DNA of 64,000 nt from Burkholderia paludis (GCF_000732615.1 NZ_JPGL01000008.1:62001-126000), one strand, 5' to 3'; shown: positions 18,398 through 28,209, numbered from the stretch's first letter. The notes: generated by a model not told the origin, from the sequence alone. Numbers and translations: made by a program.

Positions 18398-18601
18398 AGC
18401 CCGGATAAGGTGCCCGGTTCCCCCGATGAAAGACACGCGCTCTCGCGGGAATCGCGAGGGAAACCGCAAGCGGGCGAATGCCGCGTCAGCGCGCGGCGAC
18501 AGGTCGCGACGTGGCAGGTCGATGCGGGTGCGACACCGTTCGCTCCAGTGGAAACGCAGCGGCACGCGGTGGATTGTAGATGTAGTCATGAGGAGACTGA
18601 T

Positions 18602-19669
18602 ATGGGCGTGTTACTGTCGATCGACGGGGTCACGAAGATTTATCCGGGCGGTGGCACTGCGGTGCTCGATAACGTGAGCGTTCAGATCAACGAGGGCGAG
18701 TTCTTCACGTTGCTTGGTCCGTCCGGCTGCGGGAAGACGACGCTGCTGCGGCTGATCGCCGGATTCGAGCAGACGTCGAAAGGCGATATTCGACTCGGAG
18801 CGGAATCGATTGTCGGAAAGGCGCCGTTTCAGCGTCCGATCAACACCGTATTCCAGAGCTATGCGCTCTTTCCGCATCTGACGGTTGCCCGGAACGTCGG
18901 ATTCGGACTCGAGATGAAGGGTGAGCGGCGCGAAAAAATCGACGCCACCGTAGAGGAAATGCTGAGCCTCGTTCGATTGCCGCATGTCGGCGAGCGCTTT
19001 CCGCACCAGTTGTCGGGCGGGCAGCAGCAGCGCATCGCGTTGGCAAGGGCGTTGGCCAATCGACCGCGCCTGCTGTTGCTCGATGAGTCGCTGTCGGCTC
19101 TCGATCTGAAACTGCGCAAGGAGATGCAGACCGAACTGAAGCGTCTGCAGCGGCAGACCGGCATCACGTTTGTCTTCGTGACACACGATCAGGAAGAAGC
19201 GCTGACGATGTCGGACCGTATCGCTGTCCTGAATGCCGGAAAGATCGAACAGATCGGCGCCGCAAGAGAGATATACGACACACCTGCGACACGCTTCGTC
19301 GCGGCTTTCATCGGCGACGCGAACCTGATCGACGCCGCCGTGGTCGGTGGAGGCGGGGGCCTTCGGCTTCCGGTCGATTCGTCTTCCGGTGCGATGCCCG
19401 GCAAGAACGCGACCGTCGTCGTCCGGCCGGAACACATCCGGCTGTCCCGAACGAAAGACGGCGGATCCGAAGACGGTATTCACCTGTCCGTGAGGGTGAC
19501 CGATATCGACTACGTCGGTACCTCGACGCTCTACCATGTGGAAAACGAAGACGGAACGCGGTTACGGGTTCGTCAACAGGATTCCGCCGACGAGTTGAAT
19601 GTCCCTCGTATCGGTCAATTGGGCGTCGTGTTTCTGCCGTCGAAATCCTGTCGGGTACTTCCATCATGA
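18602..19669 (+). CDS. potA-like: Polyamine-type ABC importer ATPase (PotA-like)
   Basis: A 355-residue ATPase. The ATG at 18602 follows an AGGAGA by 5 bases; the upstream open frame is non-coding. It shows Walker [19 protein letters not shown], the Q-loop [13 protein letters not shown], signature [16 protein letters not shown] and Walker [13 protein letters not shown]. The usual P of the 'DEP' is replaced by S (DES), as in PotA/FbpC relatives. A C-terminal TOBE-like regulatory domain covers roughly residues 240-355. It overlaps the next permease (ATGA). Family members import spermidine, putrescine or related cations and some carboxylates. Its place behind the transaminase and dehydrogenase suggests it imports their substrate. 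Confidence 0.9.
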   Translation: MGVLLSIDGVTKIYPGGGTAVLDNVSVQINEGEFFTLLGPSGCGKTTLLRLIAGFEQTSKGDIRLGAESIVGKAPFQRPINTVFQSYALFPHLTVARNVGFGLEMKGERREKIDATVEEMLSLVRLPHVGERFPHQLSGGQQQRIALARALANRPRLLLLDESLSALDLKLRKEMQTELKRLQRQTGITFVFVTHDQEEALTMSDRIAVLNAGKIEQIGAAREIYDTPATRFVAAFIGDANLIDAAVVGGGGGLRLPVDSSSGAMPGKNATVVVRPEHIRLSRTKDGGSEDGIHLSVRVTDIDYVGTSTLYHVENEDGTRLRVRQQDSADELNVPRIGQLGVVFLPSKSCRVLPS

Positions 19670-20565
19670 GCATGCATACGACCGTGTGCACCGAGCGTGC
19701 CCGATACCCGCTGTTGCTGCCCGTCATGCTCGTCCTGTTGGCCGGATTCGCGATACCGATGCTTATCGTGGCTGTCGTTTCCGTTTCGAAGCCGCTCGAC
19801 TACGGTGGCGTGGCGTGGGGAACGTTTTCTCCGCTCTCGTATGTCCGGGTGCTGTTCGACCAGGATTTCGACGGAACATGGAACTGGACTTCGGCCTATG
19901 CGACGCTTTTTTGTCGAACCATTCTATTCGCATTGCTAACGACTATCCTGTGCGCGATCGCAGGATTTCCCGTGGCGCTGTTCATCGCAATGCAACCCAA
20001 GGCGCGTCGACCTCTGCTGCTCATGCTCGTCTCGATTCCGTTCTGGACGAACATGATTGTCAGGTGTTACTCGTGGATCATTTTGCTCAGAGACGACGGC
20101 GTAATCGGCAATTTCATGAGCCGGCTTCATTTGGGTTCGACGGCGCCGGGAATCCTGTATTCCAATACGGCGACCTTCATCGGGCTCACCTATGCGTTTC
20201 TGCCGTTCATGGTGCTCCCGATCTACACGAGTCTCGAGAAGATGAACTGGGAGCTTGCCGAAGCGGCTTACGACCTCGGTGCAAACCGCAACAAGATGCT
20301 GCGAAGGGTCGTGATTCCGATTTCCCGCCCCGGCATCGTGTCAGGTTGCATGCTGGTATTCGTGCCGGCGCTGGGTGCCTATCTGGTTCCGGATCTGCTC
20401 GGCGGTGGCAAGTCCATGATGCTCGGCAACCTGATCCAGATGCAGTTCGGCGTGGCGCGCAACTGGTCGTTCGGTGCCGCATTGTCGCTGTTGTTGTTTG
20501 TGCCGATCCTGGCATCCGTCATTGTTCTGCTCTTTAAAGAAAACCGGAAACAGGAGTCGAAATGA
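19666..20565 (+). CDS. potB-like: Polyamine-type ABC importer permease 1 (PotB-like)
   Basis: A 299-residue inner-membrane protein with about six hydrophobic segments. The EAA-type coupling loop [35 protein letters not shown] at about residues 188-225 docks on the ATPase. It overlaps both the ATPase stop and the next permease start by four bases, giving a translationally coupled set. It pairs with the PotC-like permease to form the channel. Confidence 0.9.
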   Translation: MSMHTTVCTERARYPLLLPVMLVLLAGFAIPMLIVAVVSVSKPLDYGGVAWGTFSPLSYVRVLFDQDFDGTWNWTSAYATLFCRTILFALLTTILCAIAGFPVALFIAMQPKARRPLLLMLVSIPFWTNMIVRCYSWIILLRDDGVIGNFMSRLHLGSTAPGILYSNTATFIGLTYAFLPFMVLPIYTSLEKMNWELAEAAYDLGANRNKMLRRVVIPISRPGIVSGCMLVFVPALGAYLVPDLLGGGKSMMLGNLIQMQFGVARNWSFGAALSLLLFVPILASVIVLLFKENRKQESK

Positions 20566-21419
20566 ATTCATCGGGCAACATCTCCATGGATAGAATCAAA
20601 TCGATTTCGTCGGCCGGCGGGCTGGGAAAGACGAAGGTGCGATCGCTGAATTCGTTTGTCGGTCTGCGGACAATCACCGTCGCATTCTTCATCTTTCTTT
20701 ATGCGCCAATCCTTGTCCTCGTCGTGCTGAGTTTCAATGCCGGAGATTCCACCGCGACATGGAGCGGATTCGGGCTGCAGGCTTATCGCACATTGGCGGC
20801 GGACGGTGCGCTTCGACAGGCCGCGGGGAATTCACTGATCGTGGCATGCTTCGCGACGATCGGCTCCACCCTGGTGGCGACATTGGCCGCGATCGCGCTG
20901 CATGGTCGTAGAGGCGCGATGGAGCAGATCACGGGAAGCGCCATCACGTTTCCGCTGCTCGTTCCGGAGATCGTCACGGCCGTCGCGACATTGCTCGCGC
21001 TTTCGGTGCTGGCGATTCCGCTCGGGCTCGCCACGATCATGTTCGCACACACGGTGTTCTGCCTGCCGTTCGCGTTCCTTCCCGTCAAGGCGCGGCTTGC
21101 GGACATGGACGGTCGGCTGCTCGATGCAGCGGCCGACCTCTACGCGACGCCGTTCAGAGCGTTCCGGGCGGTGACGTTGCCGCTCATGGTGCCGGGAATC
21201 GTGGCGGGCGCCATGCTGGCGTTCATCACGTCGATCGACAACTTTGTCATCACGTATTTTGTCGCCGGAGCGGGGTACACGACCCTGCCGGTTTATATCT
21301 ACGGCGTAGTCAAAGTCGGGGTTTCGCCGGAGATCAATGCGATTTCCACCGTGCTGCTGGCGGTCTCGGTGTCGCTTGTGACGCTGTCGTATTTTGTCGG
21401 GAAGTTGAGAAGAATCTGA
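20562..21419 (+). CDS. potC-like: Polyamine-type ABC importer permease 2 (PotC-like)
   Basis: A 285-residue permease starting [14 protein letters not shown] after a CAGGAG site; an internal Met at residue 9 is an alternative start. The N-terminus is cytoplasmic and polar, followed by LYAPILVLVVLSFNAG and four to five further hydrophobic helices. The coupling loop is DMDGRLLDAAADLYATPFRAFRAVTLPLMVPGI. It is coupled to the PotB-like gene by an ATGA overlap and is followed directly by the binding-protein gene. Confidence 0.9.
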   Translation: MNSSGNISMDRIKSISSAGGLGKTKVRSLNSFVGLRTITVAFFIFLYAPILVLVVLSFNAGDSTATWSGFGLQAYRTLAADGALRQAAGNSLIVACFATIGSTLVATLAAIALHGRRGAMEQITGSAITFPLLVPEIVTAVATLLALSVLAIPLGLATIMFAHTVFCLPFAFLPVKARLADMDGRLLDAAADLYATPFRAFRAVTLPLMVPGIVAGAMLAFITSIDNFVITYFVAGAGYTTLPVYIYGVVKVGVSPEINAISTVLLAVSVSLVTLSYFVGKLRRI

Positions 21420-21457
21420 TGTCCCGATTTGTTAGTCAAACCACCAGGAGGAGACTC

Positions 21458-22495
21458 ATGAAGTACCTGACTCGTTTCATTTTCGGCGTTGCCATGGGCT
21501 TCGCAAGCATCGGGCTGCAGGCAGCCGAACTGCATTTCGCCAACTGGTCCAACTACTATCCTCCGGAATTGCTGAAGAAGTTCGAGAAAGAGACGGGGAT
21601 CAAGACGACGCTGGATTCATATGCCGACAACGACGAACTTCTGGCCAAGCTGCGTGCGGGATCAGGCAGCTACGACGTCGTCGTGGTGAGCGATTCGTAT
21701 GTACAGATCATGGCACGGGGAGACATGCTGCGGAAGATAGACAAGTCGAAGTTGCCGAATTTTTCCGGCATAACGGAAAAGCAGTTTTCCTCTCCTGCCT
21801 ATGATCCGGCCCGGACCTACACGATGCCGTATCTGTGGGGCAGCGATGGTCTGGTTTACGATTCCAGGCAGGTTCCGGGCGGCAAGATCGACGATAGCTG
21901 GAAGAGCTTGTTTGTTCCGGCGGAAGCACTGCGCGGCAGGATCGGCGTCTTGAATATCGAGGAGGAACTGTATTCGGCAGCGGCCTTTTACGCAGGCGTG
22001 GATCCGTGCACCGAGAATCCGAACGATGCGAAGAAGATCCTTGATATCTTGTCGGCCCAGAAGCCGTACGTGCAGACTTTCGACAGCAACCCGATCTCGG
22101 TGATGCAAGCGGGGACTGTCGCCATGCACCTGATGTGGAACGGCGCCTTCCTGCGCGCGAAGAAGCAGCGACCCTCTCTCGTATTCGTCTATCCGCGGGA
22201 GGGCGTGAAGGTCTTTCAGGACAATTTCGCGATTCCCGCTACCGCGAAGAACGTCAACGAGGCGCTTACGTTCCTGAACTGGATGATGAAACCGGAAAAC
22301 ATCGCCGCCGCCTCGAACTTCACCGGCTACAGCAATGCGATTCCGGCGTCATACAAGCTCCTCAAGCCGGATATGGCGCAGGATGCCAGTATCGTCGTGC
22401 CGGACTCGATGAAACCGAGACTGCGACCGTTCGAACAATGTTCGACGGCCGCGCTGCAACTGCGCAACAAGGTGTGGGTCAAGTTCAAGCAGTGA
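21458..22495 (+). CDS. Periplasmic polyamine-type binding protein (PotD/PotF-like)
   Basis: A 345-residue protein. The ATG at 21458 follows an AGGAGGAG run; 13 extra in-frame residues upstream are disregarded because the signal peptide MKYLTRFIFGVAMGFASIG starts here, with cleavage likely after LQA. The mature protein opens ELHFANWSNYYPPELLKKFEKETGIK, the standard opening of PotD/PotF-like proteins, and contains AGSGSYDVVVVSD and the tryptophan-bearing YLWGSDGLVYD segment that lines the ligand site in this family. It completes an ATPase-permease-permease-binding-protein set. Putrescine, spermidine or an amide derivative are possible ligands. Confidence 0.9.
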   Translation: MKYLTRFIFGVAMGFASIGLQAAELHFANWSNYYPPELLKKFEKETGIKTTLDSYADNDELLAKLRAGSGSYDVVVVSDSYVQIMARGDMLRKIDKSKLPNFSGITEKQFSSPAYDPARTYTMPYLWGSDGLVYDSRQVPGGKIDDSWKSLFVPAEALRGRIGVLNIEEELYSAAAFYAGVDPCTENPNDAKKILDILSAQKPYVQTFDSNPISVMQAGTVAMHLMWNGAFLRAKKQRPSLVFVYPREGVKVFQDNFAIPATAKNVNEALTFLNWMMKPENIAAASNFTGYSNAIPASYKLLKPDMAQDASIVVPDSMKPRLRPFEQCSTAALQLRNKVWVKFKQ

Positions 22496-22655
22496 GCGGC
22501 AGCGTCTGATGGAGTCATTCCATTAAAATAATTTAGTAATGCAAATCGAAATGGCGAGATCCGATGATCCTGGCCTGGAACAGGAATCGCTGTTTTGATG
22601 GATGCCGCGTTTCGATTTTCAAAGAAAACAGAGAAATACTATCGAAGGATTGGAG

Positions 22656-23777
22656 ATGAAAAGAATCTGTATTGCGAGCGGGTTGATCGGTTCCTTGTTG
22701 AGTGCGAGTTCCGTCGTCCATGCCCAGAGTTCGGTAACGATGTATGGCGTGCTCGACGAATCGATCCAGTACACCCGTAACGTGGATGGGCACACCTCCC
22801 AGCTTGCCTTGTACGCCGGCCAGCTTACGACGGACCGGTGGGGTGTGAAGGGGAGCGAAGATCTCGGCAACGGCGTGAAGGCGATCTTCAGGCTGGAGAA
22901 CATTTTCAACCTGAACAACGGCGCCGCGCAGCGGATGTGGGGGAAGTCATGGGTGGGTTTGTCGAGCGACACGTACGGAACGGTGACCGTCGGTCGGCAA
23001 CTCGATCCGTTGAGTGATCTGGTGATGGAGGTGCAAGGGAACAACTTTCTCGAGTACTTCACCGCACCGGGGGATGTCGACAACGGCGACGCCACGGTCT
23101 ACACGAACAGCGCGATCAAGTGGGCAAGCCCCTCGTGGGGCGGACTGCGAACGTCGGTGATGTACTCGGTAGGGGGCGTTGCCGGGTCGACTGGATCGGG
23201 CCAGACCTACAGCGCGGCGGTCAACTACAGCCTCAAGCCGATTGCGATCGCCGCCGGATATTTTCATATCGACAATGGTAATCCCGCGACCTCGGCCCGC
23301 GGAACGTCGACTGCCGGAACGATATTCAATTCGCCGGTCAACGCCGCTTATGCGTCGGCGCGTTCGATCAATATCCTGCGCACGGGGGTAACGTATGCAC
23401 CCGGTCACTGGACTTTCGGGCTGAATTACAGCCACTCGGAATACATCGGCGATGCTTCGTCGACGTTCTCGAGGAACGAATACTATGATTCGGCGGCTGC
23501 CTTCGCGGCCTGGAACGTTACGCCGAGCTTGTTGCTCGAGGGCGGGTATGTTTATCTGAAATCACACGGCGATTCGTCGGCAACGTACCATCAGGCGTCG
23601 TTGGCGGCCGATTACTCCCTCTCGAAAAGAACCGATCTCTATGCGATCGCGGGCTATGTTCACGCATCCGGCAACAACGGCGTCGGCCCCGCCCAGGCGG
23701 TTATTGCCGACTCGTTTGCACCGGCCGGATCGCCTTCGCAACAAATCGCGATCGTAGGCGTACGGCACCGCTTCTGA
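22656..23777 (+). CDS. General porin (Burkholderia/Neisseria type)
   Basis: A 373-residue outer-membrane porin. The signal peptide MKRICIASGLIGSLLSASS is cleaved near VHAQ. The mature N-terminus SSVTMYGVLDESIQYTRN and the C-terminal aromatic end GVRHRF are hallmarks of this 16-stranded porin class, with TDRWGVKGSEDLGNGVKAIFRLE early in the chain. Its position right after the importer, on the same strand 160 bases downstream, suggests it opens the outer membrane to the same solute. The 160-base leader could carry its own promoter. Confidence 0.92.
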   Translation: MKRICIASGLIGSLLSASSVVHAQSSVTMYGVLDESIQYTRNVDGHTSQLALYAGQLTTDRWGVKGSEDLGNGVKAIFRLENIFNLNNGAAQRMWGKSWVGLSSDTYGTVTVGRQLDPLSDLVMEVQGNNFLEYFTAPGDVDNGDATVYTNSAIKWASPSWGGLRTSVMYSVGGVAGSTGSGQTYSAAVNYSLKPIAIAAGYFHIDNGNPATSARGTSTAGTIFNSPVNAAYASARSINILRTGVTYAPGHWTFGLNYSHSEYIGDASSTFSRNEYYDSAAAFAAWNVTPSLLLEGGYVYLKSHGDSSATYHQASLAADYSLSKRTDLYAIAGYVHASGNNGVGPAQAVIADSFAPAGSPSQQIAIVGVRHRF

Positions 23778-24225
23778 ACGTCGCATCAAGGCCTCGGTTC
23801 CCGACGCGCATTCGGGGGACAGTTGTTCCCCGGTTCTTGAACAGATGCAGTGACGCCCGGATATCCGATGCGCGTTGCGGTGCTGTTGGTTGAGGAACTC
23901 GGGGAGGCGATGTATTGCTCGTCGACCTTCGGCGTCAAGTCGTCGAGTGCCATGCGAGGCCGGTTTCCATTGCATTCCTGTCGCCACGAGTCGATTACCC
24001 GTCGAACTTACTCAAGGGATTCGAACAGTGGAGGTTCGGGCATTCGTCACCGAGTGATCCGTTAAACGTCTCGACACGACGTGATCGATGCATGGGCGAG
24101 CACGGGCCGCGATCGCGCCGACCGCCGGGCAGCACTGCTGCGCGGCGAAAAATGCGGCAGGGGCCGTCGTCGCCGGCGAGCGCTGGCGCTGGTTGCTCGA
24201 CTTCAAGGAAAAAGCCCCGTGCCGA

Positions 24226-24437
24226 GACGAGGCGTGGTGGATTCCGTGGTGAGCCGCTACGGATTGACGATGCGGCGGGCCTGTCGGCTCGTGAAGCATC
24301 CGCGCAGCGTTCAGTATTACAGAAGCGTCAAGCCCCCCCGGAAAGCCGATGTGGATCACGTCGCCCGCCTGCTGTTGCGCTGGCGTAACGTAGCAGATTC
24401 CGCATCTGTCGACGCTCGTAGTTCCATCAATGAATGA
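24226..24437 (+). pseudogene. Probable IS3-family transposase (orfB) fragment
   Basis: An open segment reads VVSRYGLTMRRACRLVKHPRSVQYYRS, which resembles the N-terminal helix-turn-helix region of IS3-family OrfB proteins (RRAC followed by a YYR motif). The resemblance stops after LLLRWRNV, and no DDE catalytic core follows. The surrounding 23778-24515 region holds no other gene that I can support. I treat this as a decayed IS end; a chance match is possible. Confidence 0.4.
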
Positions 24438-24515
24438 ACCGCATCGCCCACTGCCGGGCTGTGCGTTGAGCGGCCCAACCCATGAAATATCGGGAACGCT
24501 TACGTACCTCTTTCT

Positions 24516-24914
24516 TCATCCTTTTCCGCCGGGCACTTCTTTCTCGTCGTAGGTCTTGCGGGCAGCCGCAATTTCACTTCGATTCTGGATCGCCCAACCT
24601 ATGAGCATTTGAACGGGCACCAAAAGCGACTCCCCCAGCGGGGTCAGAGCATACTCGACTGTCGCCGGAATAGTGGGAAATACAGTGCGTGTCACCAACC
24701 CGTTACGTTCCAGGCCCCGTAGCGTTACCGTGAGCATCCGCTGGCTGATGTCTTTGATGTTTCGCTTGATTTGTGTGAAACGCAGTGGCCCCGTGGCCAA
24801 ATGAGAAATAACGAGCGCTGTCCATTTATCACCGACGAAATCAAGGATCGAGCGTACAGGGCAATCGACATTGATATCGACGTCGGGATCGGGGAGGTGA
24901 ATGGTTACTTGCAT
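24516..24914 (-). CDS. HxlR-family winged-helix regulator
   Basis: A 132-residue protein almost entirely made of the HxlR domain. Cys19 in VDCPVRSILDFVGDKW is the conserved position near the N-terminus that senses electrophiles or oxidants in some family members. The recognition region is RFTQIKRNIKDISQRMLTVTLRGLERNGLV, followed by the wing VEYALTPLGESLL. It diverges from a quinone-reductase-like gene with 102 bases between, the usual arrangement for HxlR repressors of stress-detoxifying oxidoreductases. Base composition is visibly less GC-rich than the flanking DNA. Confidence 0.9.
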   Translation of the reverse strand: MQVTIHLPDPDVDINVDCPVRSILDFVGDKWTALVISHLATGPLRFTQIKRNIKDISQRMLTVTLRGLERNGLVTRTVFPTIPATVEYALTPLGESLLVPVQMLIGWAIQNRSEIAAARKTYDEKEVPGGKG

Positions 24915-25016
24915 GTGCCTTTGTAACTGAAAACTGCCGCCTTGCGGCGGCCGCCGGAACTAAATAGCATGCCTGCAGGTTAGTCTCAAGACGTAACCAT
25001 TGACAGGATGATACTC

Positions 25017-25943
25017 ATGAAAGTGATTGAACTCCAGAAATACGGTGGCGCGGAAGCTCTCCAACTCGTTGACCATCCCGAGCCGGTCGTTGGCCCGGGT
25101 GAGGTTCTTGTGGGTATCGCCGCAACCTCGTTCAACCCGGTCGATTCCAAGCGGGCCTCCGGGCTTCTCAAGGCAATCTTGCCCATTCGTTTTCCGTTCG
25201 TTCCTGGGGGCGATTTTTCAGGCGTTGTCGAGGCGATCGGTGAAGGCGTGACCGGTTTACGAAAGGGAGATGCGGTTTACGGCTCTTCGGCAGGTGGGGG
25301 AACATATGCCGAACGGGTCGCAGTCGATGCTAAAAGGATTGCTATTAAACCGACGAATCTATCGCACGGCGAAGCGGCCTCATTGGCGCTCGTCGGCCAG
25401 ACTGCAGCGCAGGCGATTGAAGCTGCTGGCGTCGTGAAGGGAAAGACTGTTTTGATTCACGGGGCGGGAGGTGCGGTGGGTTCCGTCGCCGTGCAGCTTG
25501 CGCATTACTATGGTGCGACGGTAATCGGTACAGCATCGGCTGACGATGCGGCACGACTTCTTGGCTACGGAGCCAGGCAGGTCATTGATCGGAATACGCG
25601 ATTCGAGGACCAGCTTGAAAGCGTTGATGTTGTGATCGATGCTGTTGGTGGAGAAGTTCAGACCAGATCATTCGTAGTTCTAAAAAAAGGCGGAATCCTC
25701 ATCGCTCTGAGCGAGCCGCCTTCGCAGGATGAAGCGCGTCGGCACGGCGTGACGGCGACGATGTTGTTTACCCAGGGTTCGACAGCAAGTCTTGATGCGT
25801 TGCGTGAGCGGATTGAAGGGGGGGATGTGGTCCCGTTCGTTGGGCAACACTATCCACTTGCCGACGCTTCGCATGTTTGGCTTAAGGCTGCCGCAGGAGG
25901 GACGAAAGGAAAAATCGTAATCGATGTTCTGGAAGGAAAGTGA
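25017..25943 (+). CDS. Zinc-independent MDR-family NADP-dependent quinone/enone oxidoreductase
   Basis: A 308-residue medium-chain reductase. The ATG at 25017 is used because AGGA lies 8 bases upstream; an ATG 9 bases earlier lacks a ribosome-binding site. The GroES-like half has PVVGPGEVLVGIAATSFNPVD and GGDFSGVVEAIGEGV. The nucleotide fold has VLIHGAGGAVGSVAVQLAHYYG. No structural zinc cysteines are seen, which places it with quinone oxidoreductases. It probably reduces quinones or unsaturated carbonyls with NADPH and is likely controlled by the divergent HxlR protein. Codon and base composition are less GC-rich than in nearby operons, which suggests later acquisition. Confidence 0.88.
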   Translation: MKVIELQKYGGAEALQLVDHPEPVVGPGEVLVGIAATSFNPVDSKRASGLLKAILPIRFPFVPGGDFSGVVEAIGEGVTGLRKGDAVYGSSAGGGTYAERVAVDAKRIAIKPTNLSHGEAASLALVGQTAAQAIEAAGVVKGKTVLIHGAGGAVGSVAVQLAHYYGATVIGTASADDAARLLGYGARQVIDRNTRFEDQLESVDVVIDAVGGEVQTRSFVVLKKGGILIALSEPPSQDEARRHGVTATMLFTQGSTASLDALRERIEGGDVVPFVGQHYPLADASHVWLKAAAGGTKGKIVIDVLEGK

Positions 25944-26001
25944 TTATATTTGTTGTCTGAATATTATTTAATTGTTCTAAATTTTAATCGTGGGGAAATT
26001 C

Positions 26002-26892
26002 ATGTCTAAGCTCGTCCTGGTTGTCGGTGCCACAGGTTGGCTCGGCCATAAAATTACAAATGCAATTGTTGCGCGCGGCATTCCGACGCGAGTTGCATTG
26101 CGAGGCGGATCGGCGCATCAAAAGGCCGGTTTGTTCAATGGGCGAGCAGAAATCGTTTCGGCTGACCTGGCGGATGGCGATAGTCTGGTAAAAGCGGCGA
26201 AAGGTGTTGATACCATTGTTTCCGTGGTTCAAGGTGGTCCGGCCGAGATCATTGACGGTCAGGTGGCGCTTGCAAGGGCAGGCGTAGAGGCAGGCGTAAA
26301 GCGCATTATTCCTTCTGATTTTTCGATCGATTTTCGTGGCGTGTCGACGGACCGCCACCTGTTTCTCGGGTGGCGCGAACAAGCCGATCGGGCGATTGAA
26401 AAACTGGGGCTGGCGCAGAATAATATCTTCAATGGCGCCTTCACTGAAATCTTGGGTCTTGAATTTTTCGAGATGATGGATTTCAAGGAGGGCCAGGTAA
26501 AATTCTGGGGAGATCCCGACCAAAAATATGACTTTACCGCTACCAAAGATGTGGCTGAGTTTACTGCTGAAGTCGTGAAAGATCGTGAACGTGTCGGTCC
26601 GCAAATGGTCAACTCTGAACGAGCAAGCCCCAGGCAGCTCGCTGAAATTGCCTCGCAAGTTTTCGGGCGCGCCTTCAAGCTGAGTCATCTCGGCAGCCTC
26701 GCCGACCTCGATGTGGAGATTTCCTCACGGCAAGCTGCTCATCCGCAGAATCCGATGGCGTGGGCTGCGCTTCAATACCAGCGGATGATGGCATCAAGTG
26801 AAGGTGCGTTGACGCTCCCGGTTACAACTGGCAGTTTCGTAAGCGAGCCTACGACCATTTATCAGTTCTTTTCCGGGCTTAAGCAAGCTTAA
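26002..26892 (+). CDS. NmrA/isoflavone-reductase-like atypical short-chain dehydrogenase
   Basis: A 296-residue protein with an N-terminal NAD(P)-binding motif VVGATGWLGHKITNAIVARG. An Arg-rich position after the second strand (TRVALRGG) suggests NADP preference. The segment GVKRIIPSDFSIDFRG and a lysine/tyrosine-poor active site fit the NmrA/PCBER group, which includes both reductases and redox-sensing regulators. The ATG is preceded by TGGGGA. It lies 58 bases after the quinone oxidoreductase and is probably co-transcribed with it. Function could be reduction of an aromatic or quinone compound or redox sensing; sequence alone does not decide. Confidence 0.85.
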   Translation: MSKLVLVVGATGWLGHKITNAIVARGIPTRVALRGGSAHQKAGLFNGRAEIVSADLADGDSLVKAAKGVDTIVSVVQGGPAEIIDGQVALARAGVEAGVKRIIPSDFSIDFRGVSTDRHLFLGWREQADRAIEKLGLAQNNIFNGAFTEILGLEFFEMMDFKEGQVKFWGDPDQKYDFTATKDVAEFTAEVVKDRERVGPQMVNSERASPRQLAEIASQVFGRAFKLSHLGSLADLDVEISSRQAAHPQNPMAWAALQYQRMMASSEGALTLPVTTGSFVSEPTTIYQFFSGLKQA

Positions 26893-26900
26893 CGACTCTG

Positions 26901-27146
26901 TCACGCTAGAAAACCGAGTTGGCCAGGATGGGGGGGAAGAAAATGAAGCCACCCTATCAGGGCCGTCGGTTCATCGCGTCGATCGTCGACCAGGCTGCAC
27001 GGTAGCACTTTGGGCTCCCGTCCAGTCTGCTCGACATCGAGGAGTTGCTTTTCGGCGGTGGTGTATTTGCCGGCCATGAAACTCACCTGATCGGCTTGCT
27101 TCAGTACAGCCACAATCTGCTCGATCGAAAAGCGTTTCCGTTTCAT
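26901..27146 (-). pseudogene. IS3-family orfA remnant
   Basis: The first 19 residues, MKRKRFSIEQIVAVLKQAD, are the typical start of an IS407/IS3-group OrfA. After that the frame turns into unrelated sequence with no helix-turn-helix continuation and no orfB. This shows an IS end broken early in orfA. It bounds the less GC-rich HxlR block on its right side. Confidence 0.65.
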
Positions 27147-27227
27147 GACGAACCGCCTCCTGGTTCAGGGTCAAGTTTGCTGTAAAACTCGCGCTCGGAT
27201 CGGTCCGGAATTCCTGGAGCGGATCAA

Positions 27228-27268
27228 GACGGGATTTCGACATTCGCGCACCTGCGTCGAATCCCGTC
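27228..27268. repeat. Inverted repeat upstream of the Crp/Fnr gene
   Basis: Arms GACGGGATTTCGAC (27228-27241) and GTCGAATCCCGTC (27256-27268) are complementary apart from one bulged base, separated by 14 bases. It lies 264 bases before the Crp/Fnr-type start. It could be an IS-derived hairpin or a regulatory site; there is no T-tract. The surrounding 27147-27531 stretch has no supported gene. Confidence 0.45.
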
Positions 27269-27531
27269 CCGACGTCGTGGAGGATGCCGGAAGCCTGGCG
27301 GTTTGCCCGTCTGCCGGGAGCCGCCGCGGGGCAGCCGATGATCGTTTTACCGGACCGAGCGGAGGATCCGTATCGGCTATCATCACAGCGCGAATCGTTT
27401 GTCCGACGATGAACGATTACGCCTGGCTGTGGCGGCCGGTAGACGGAAGTGACTGATACGGCGTGCGGCGTATTTCTCAAGCACGTTTTGTTCCTGTCGA
27501 CCCGTCGAGAAAAATCGAGACGGAGACGACG

Positions 27532-28209
27532 ATGACGAGAACCGGATTCAACTGGATCGCGGACTTGAGCCCGGTCGCGCGGGATGCGCTGCTGGCTCGC
27601 GCGCACGACAGGATGCTGCCGAACGCGACCGTTCTGTATTGTCAGGGCGATACCACGACGGAGCTTTTTCAGATCGTTTCAGGTGAGGTCAGGATGTTCG
27701 TTCTCGACGAGGACGGTCAGGAGGTCCTGATCTATTTCTACGGCCCGGGCGACGTCGTTGCGGACAGCTCCGCGATCGACCCGAACCCTTACCCGGTCAC
27801 GATCATGACCCGAGGAGAAACGCGGCTGAAGGCGTGGTCGATCGACGACGTTGCTGAGTTGCGCGCCGCGTTTCCCGAAATCGATACGTCGCTCGCGCTC
27901 CAGATGAGCCAGCGGTTGCGGGGGCTGCTGGTCCTGATCCTGGAACTGGTGACGCTATCGGTGCCTGCCCGCGTCGCGGCGCGTATCGCCTCTTTGGCGC
28001 AGTTGCAAGGGAAATCGGCCACCGGTACGCCGCTCAGTCTTTCGCAAACCGACCTGAGCCTGATGGTCGGGGCGACGAGGCAGAGCATCAATAGCGTGCT
28101 GAACGATCTGAAGGGGCGCGACCTGATCGATACGCACTACGGCAGGATCTACGTCAAGGATCTTTCGGGCTTAAGCCGTTATGCGGCGGCTGTCAAGCGG
28201 AAAGCCTAG
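27532..28209 (+). CDS. Crp/Fnr-family transcriptional regulator
   Basis: A 225-residue regulator. The ATG at 27532 is chosen with GGAGA upstream; 23 in-frame residues before it look non-coding. Residues 20-125 form a cyclic-nucleotide-binding-like beta-roll (LFQIVSGEVRMFVLDEDGQEVLIYFYGPGDVV). A long dimerisation helix follows, and residues 150-215 hold a winged helix with LSLSQTDLSLMVGATRQSINSVLNDL. There are no Fnr-type cysteines, so it is not an iron-sulfur oxygen sensor. It precedes the CoA-ligase/beta-oxidation operon by 125 bases on the same strand and is a likely regulator of it. Confidence 0.9.
   Translation: MTRTGFNWIADLSPVARDALLARAHDRMLPNATVLYCQGDTTTELFQIVSGEVRMFVLDEDGQEVLIYFYGPGDVVADSSAIDPNPYPVTIMTRGETRLKAWSIDDVAELRAAFPEIDTSLALQMSQRLRGLLVLILELVTLSVPARVAARIASLAQLQGKSATGTPLSLSQTDLSLMVGATRQSINSVLNDLKGRDLIDTHYGRIYVKDLSGLSRYAAAVKRKA

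Noticed and set aside
24902-24999. TGGTTAC / GTAACCA dyad across the HxlR promoter
   Set aside because: The arms are 84 bases apart and only 7 bases long, so chance is likely.
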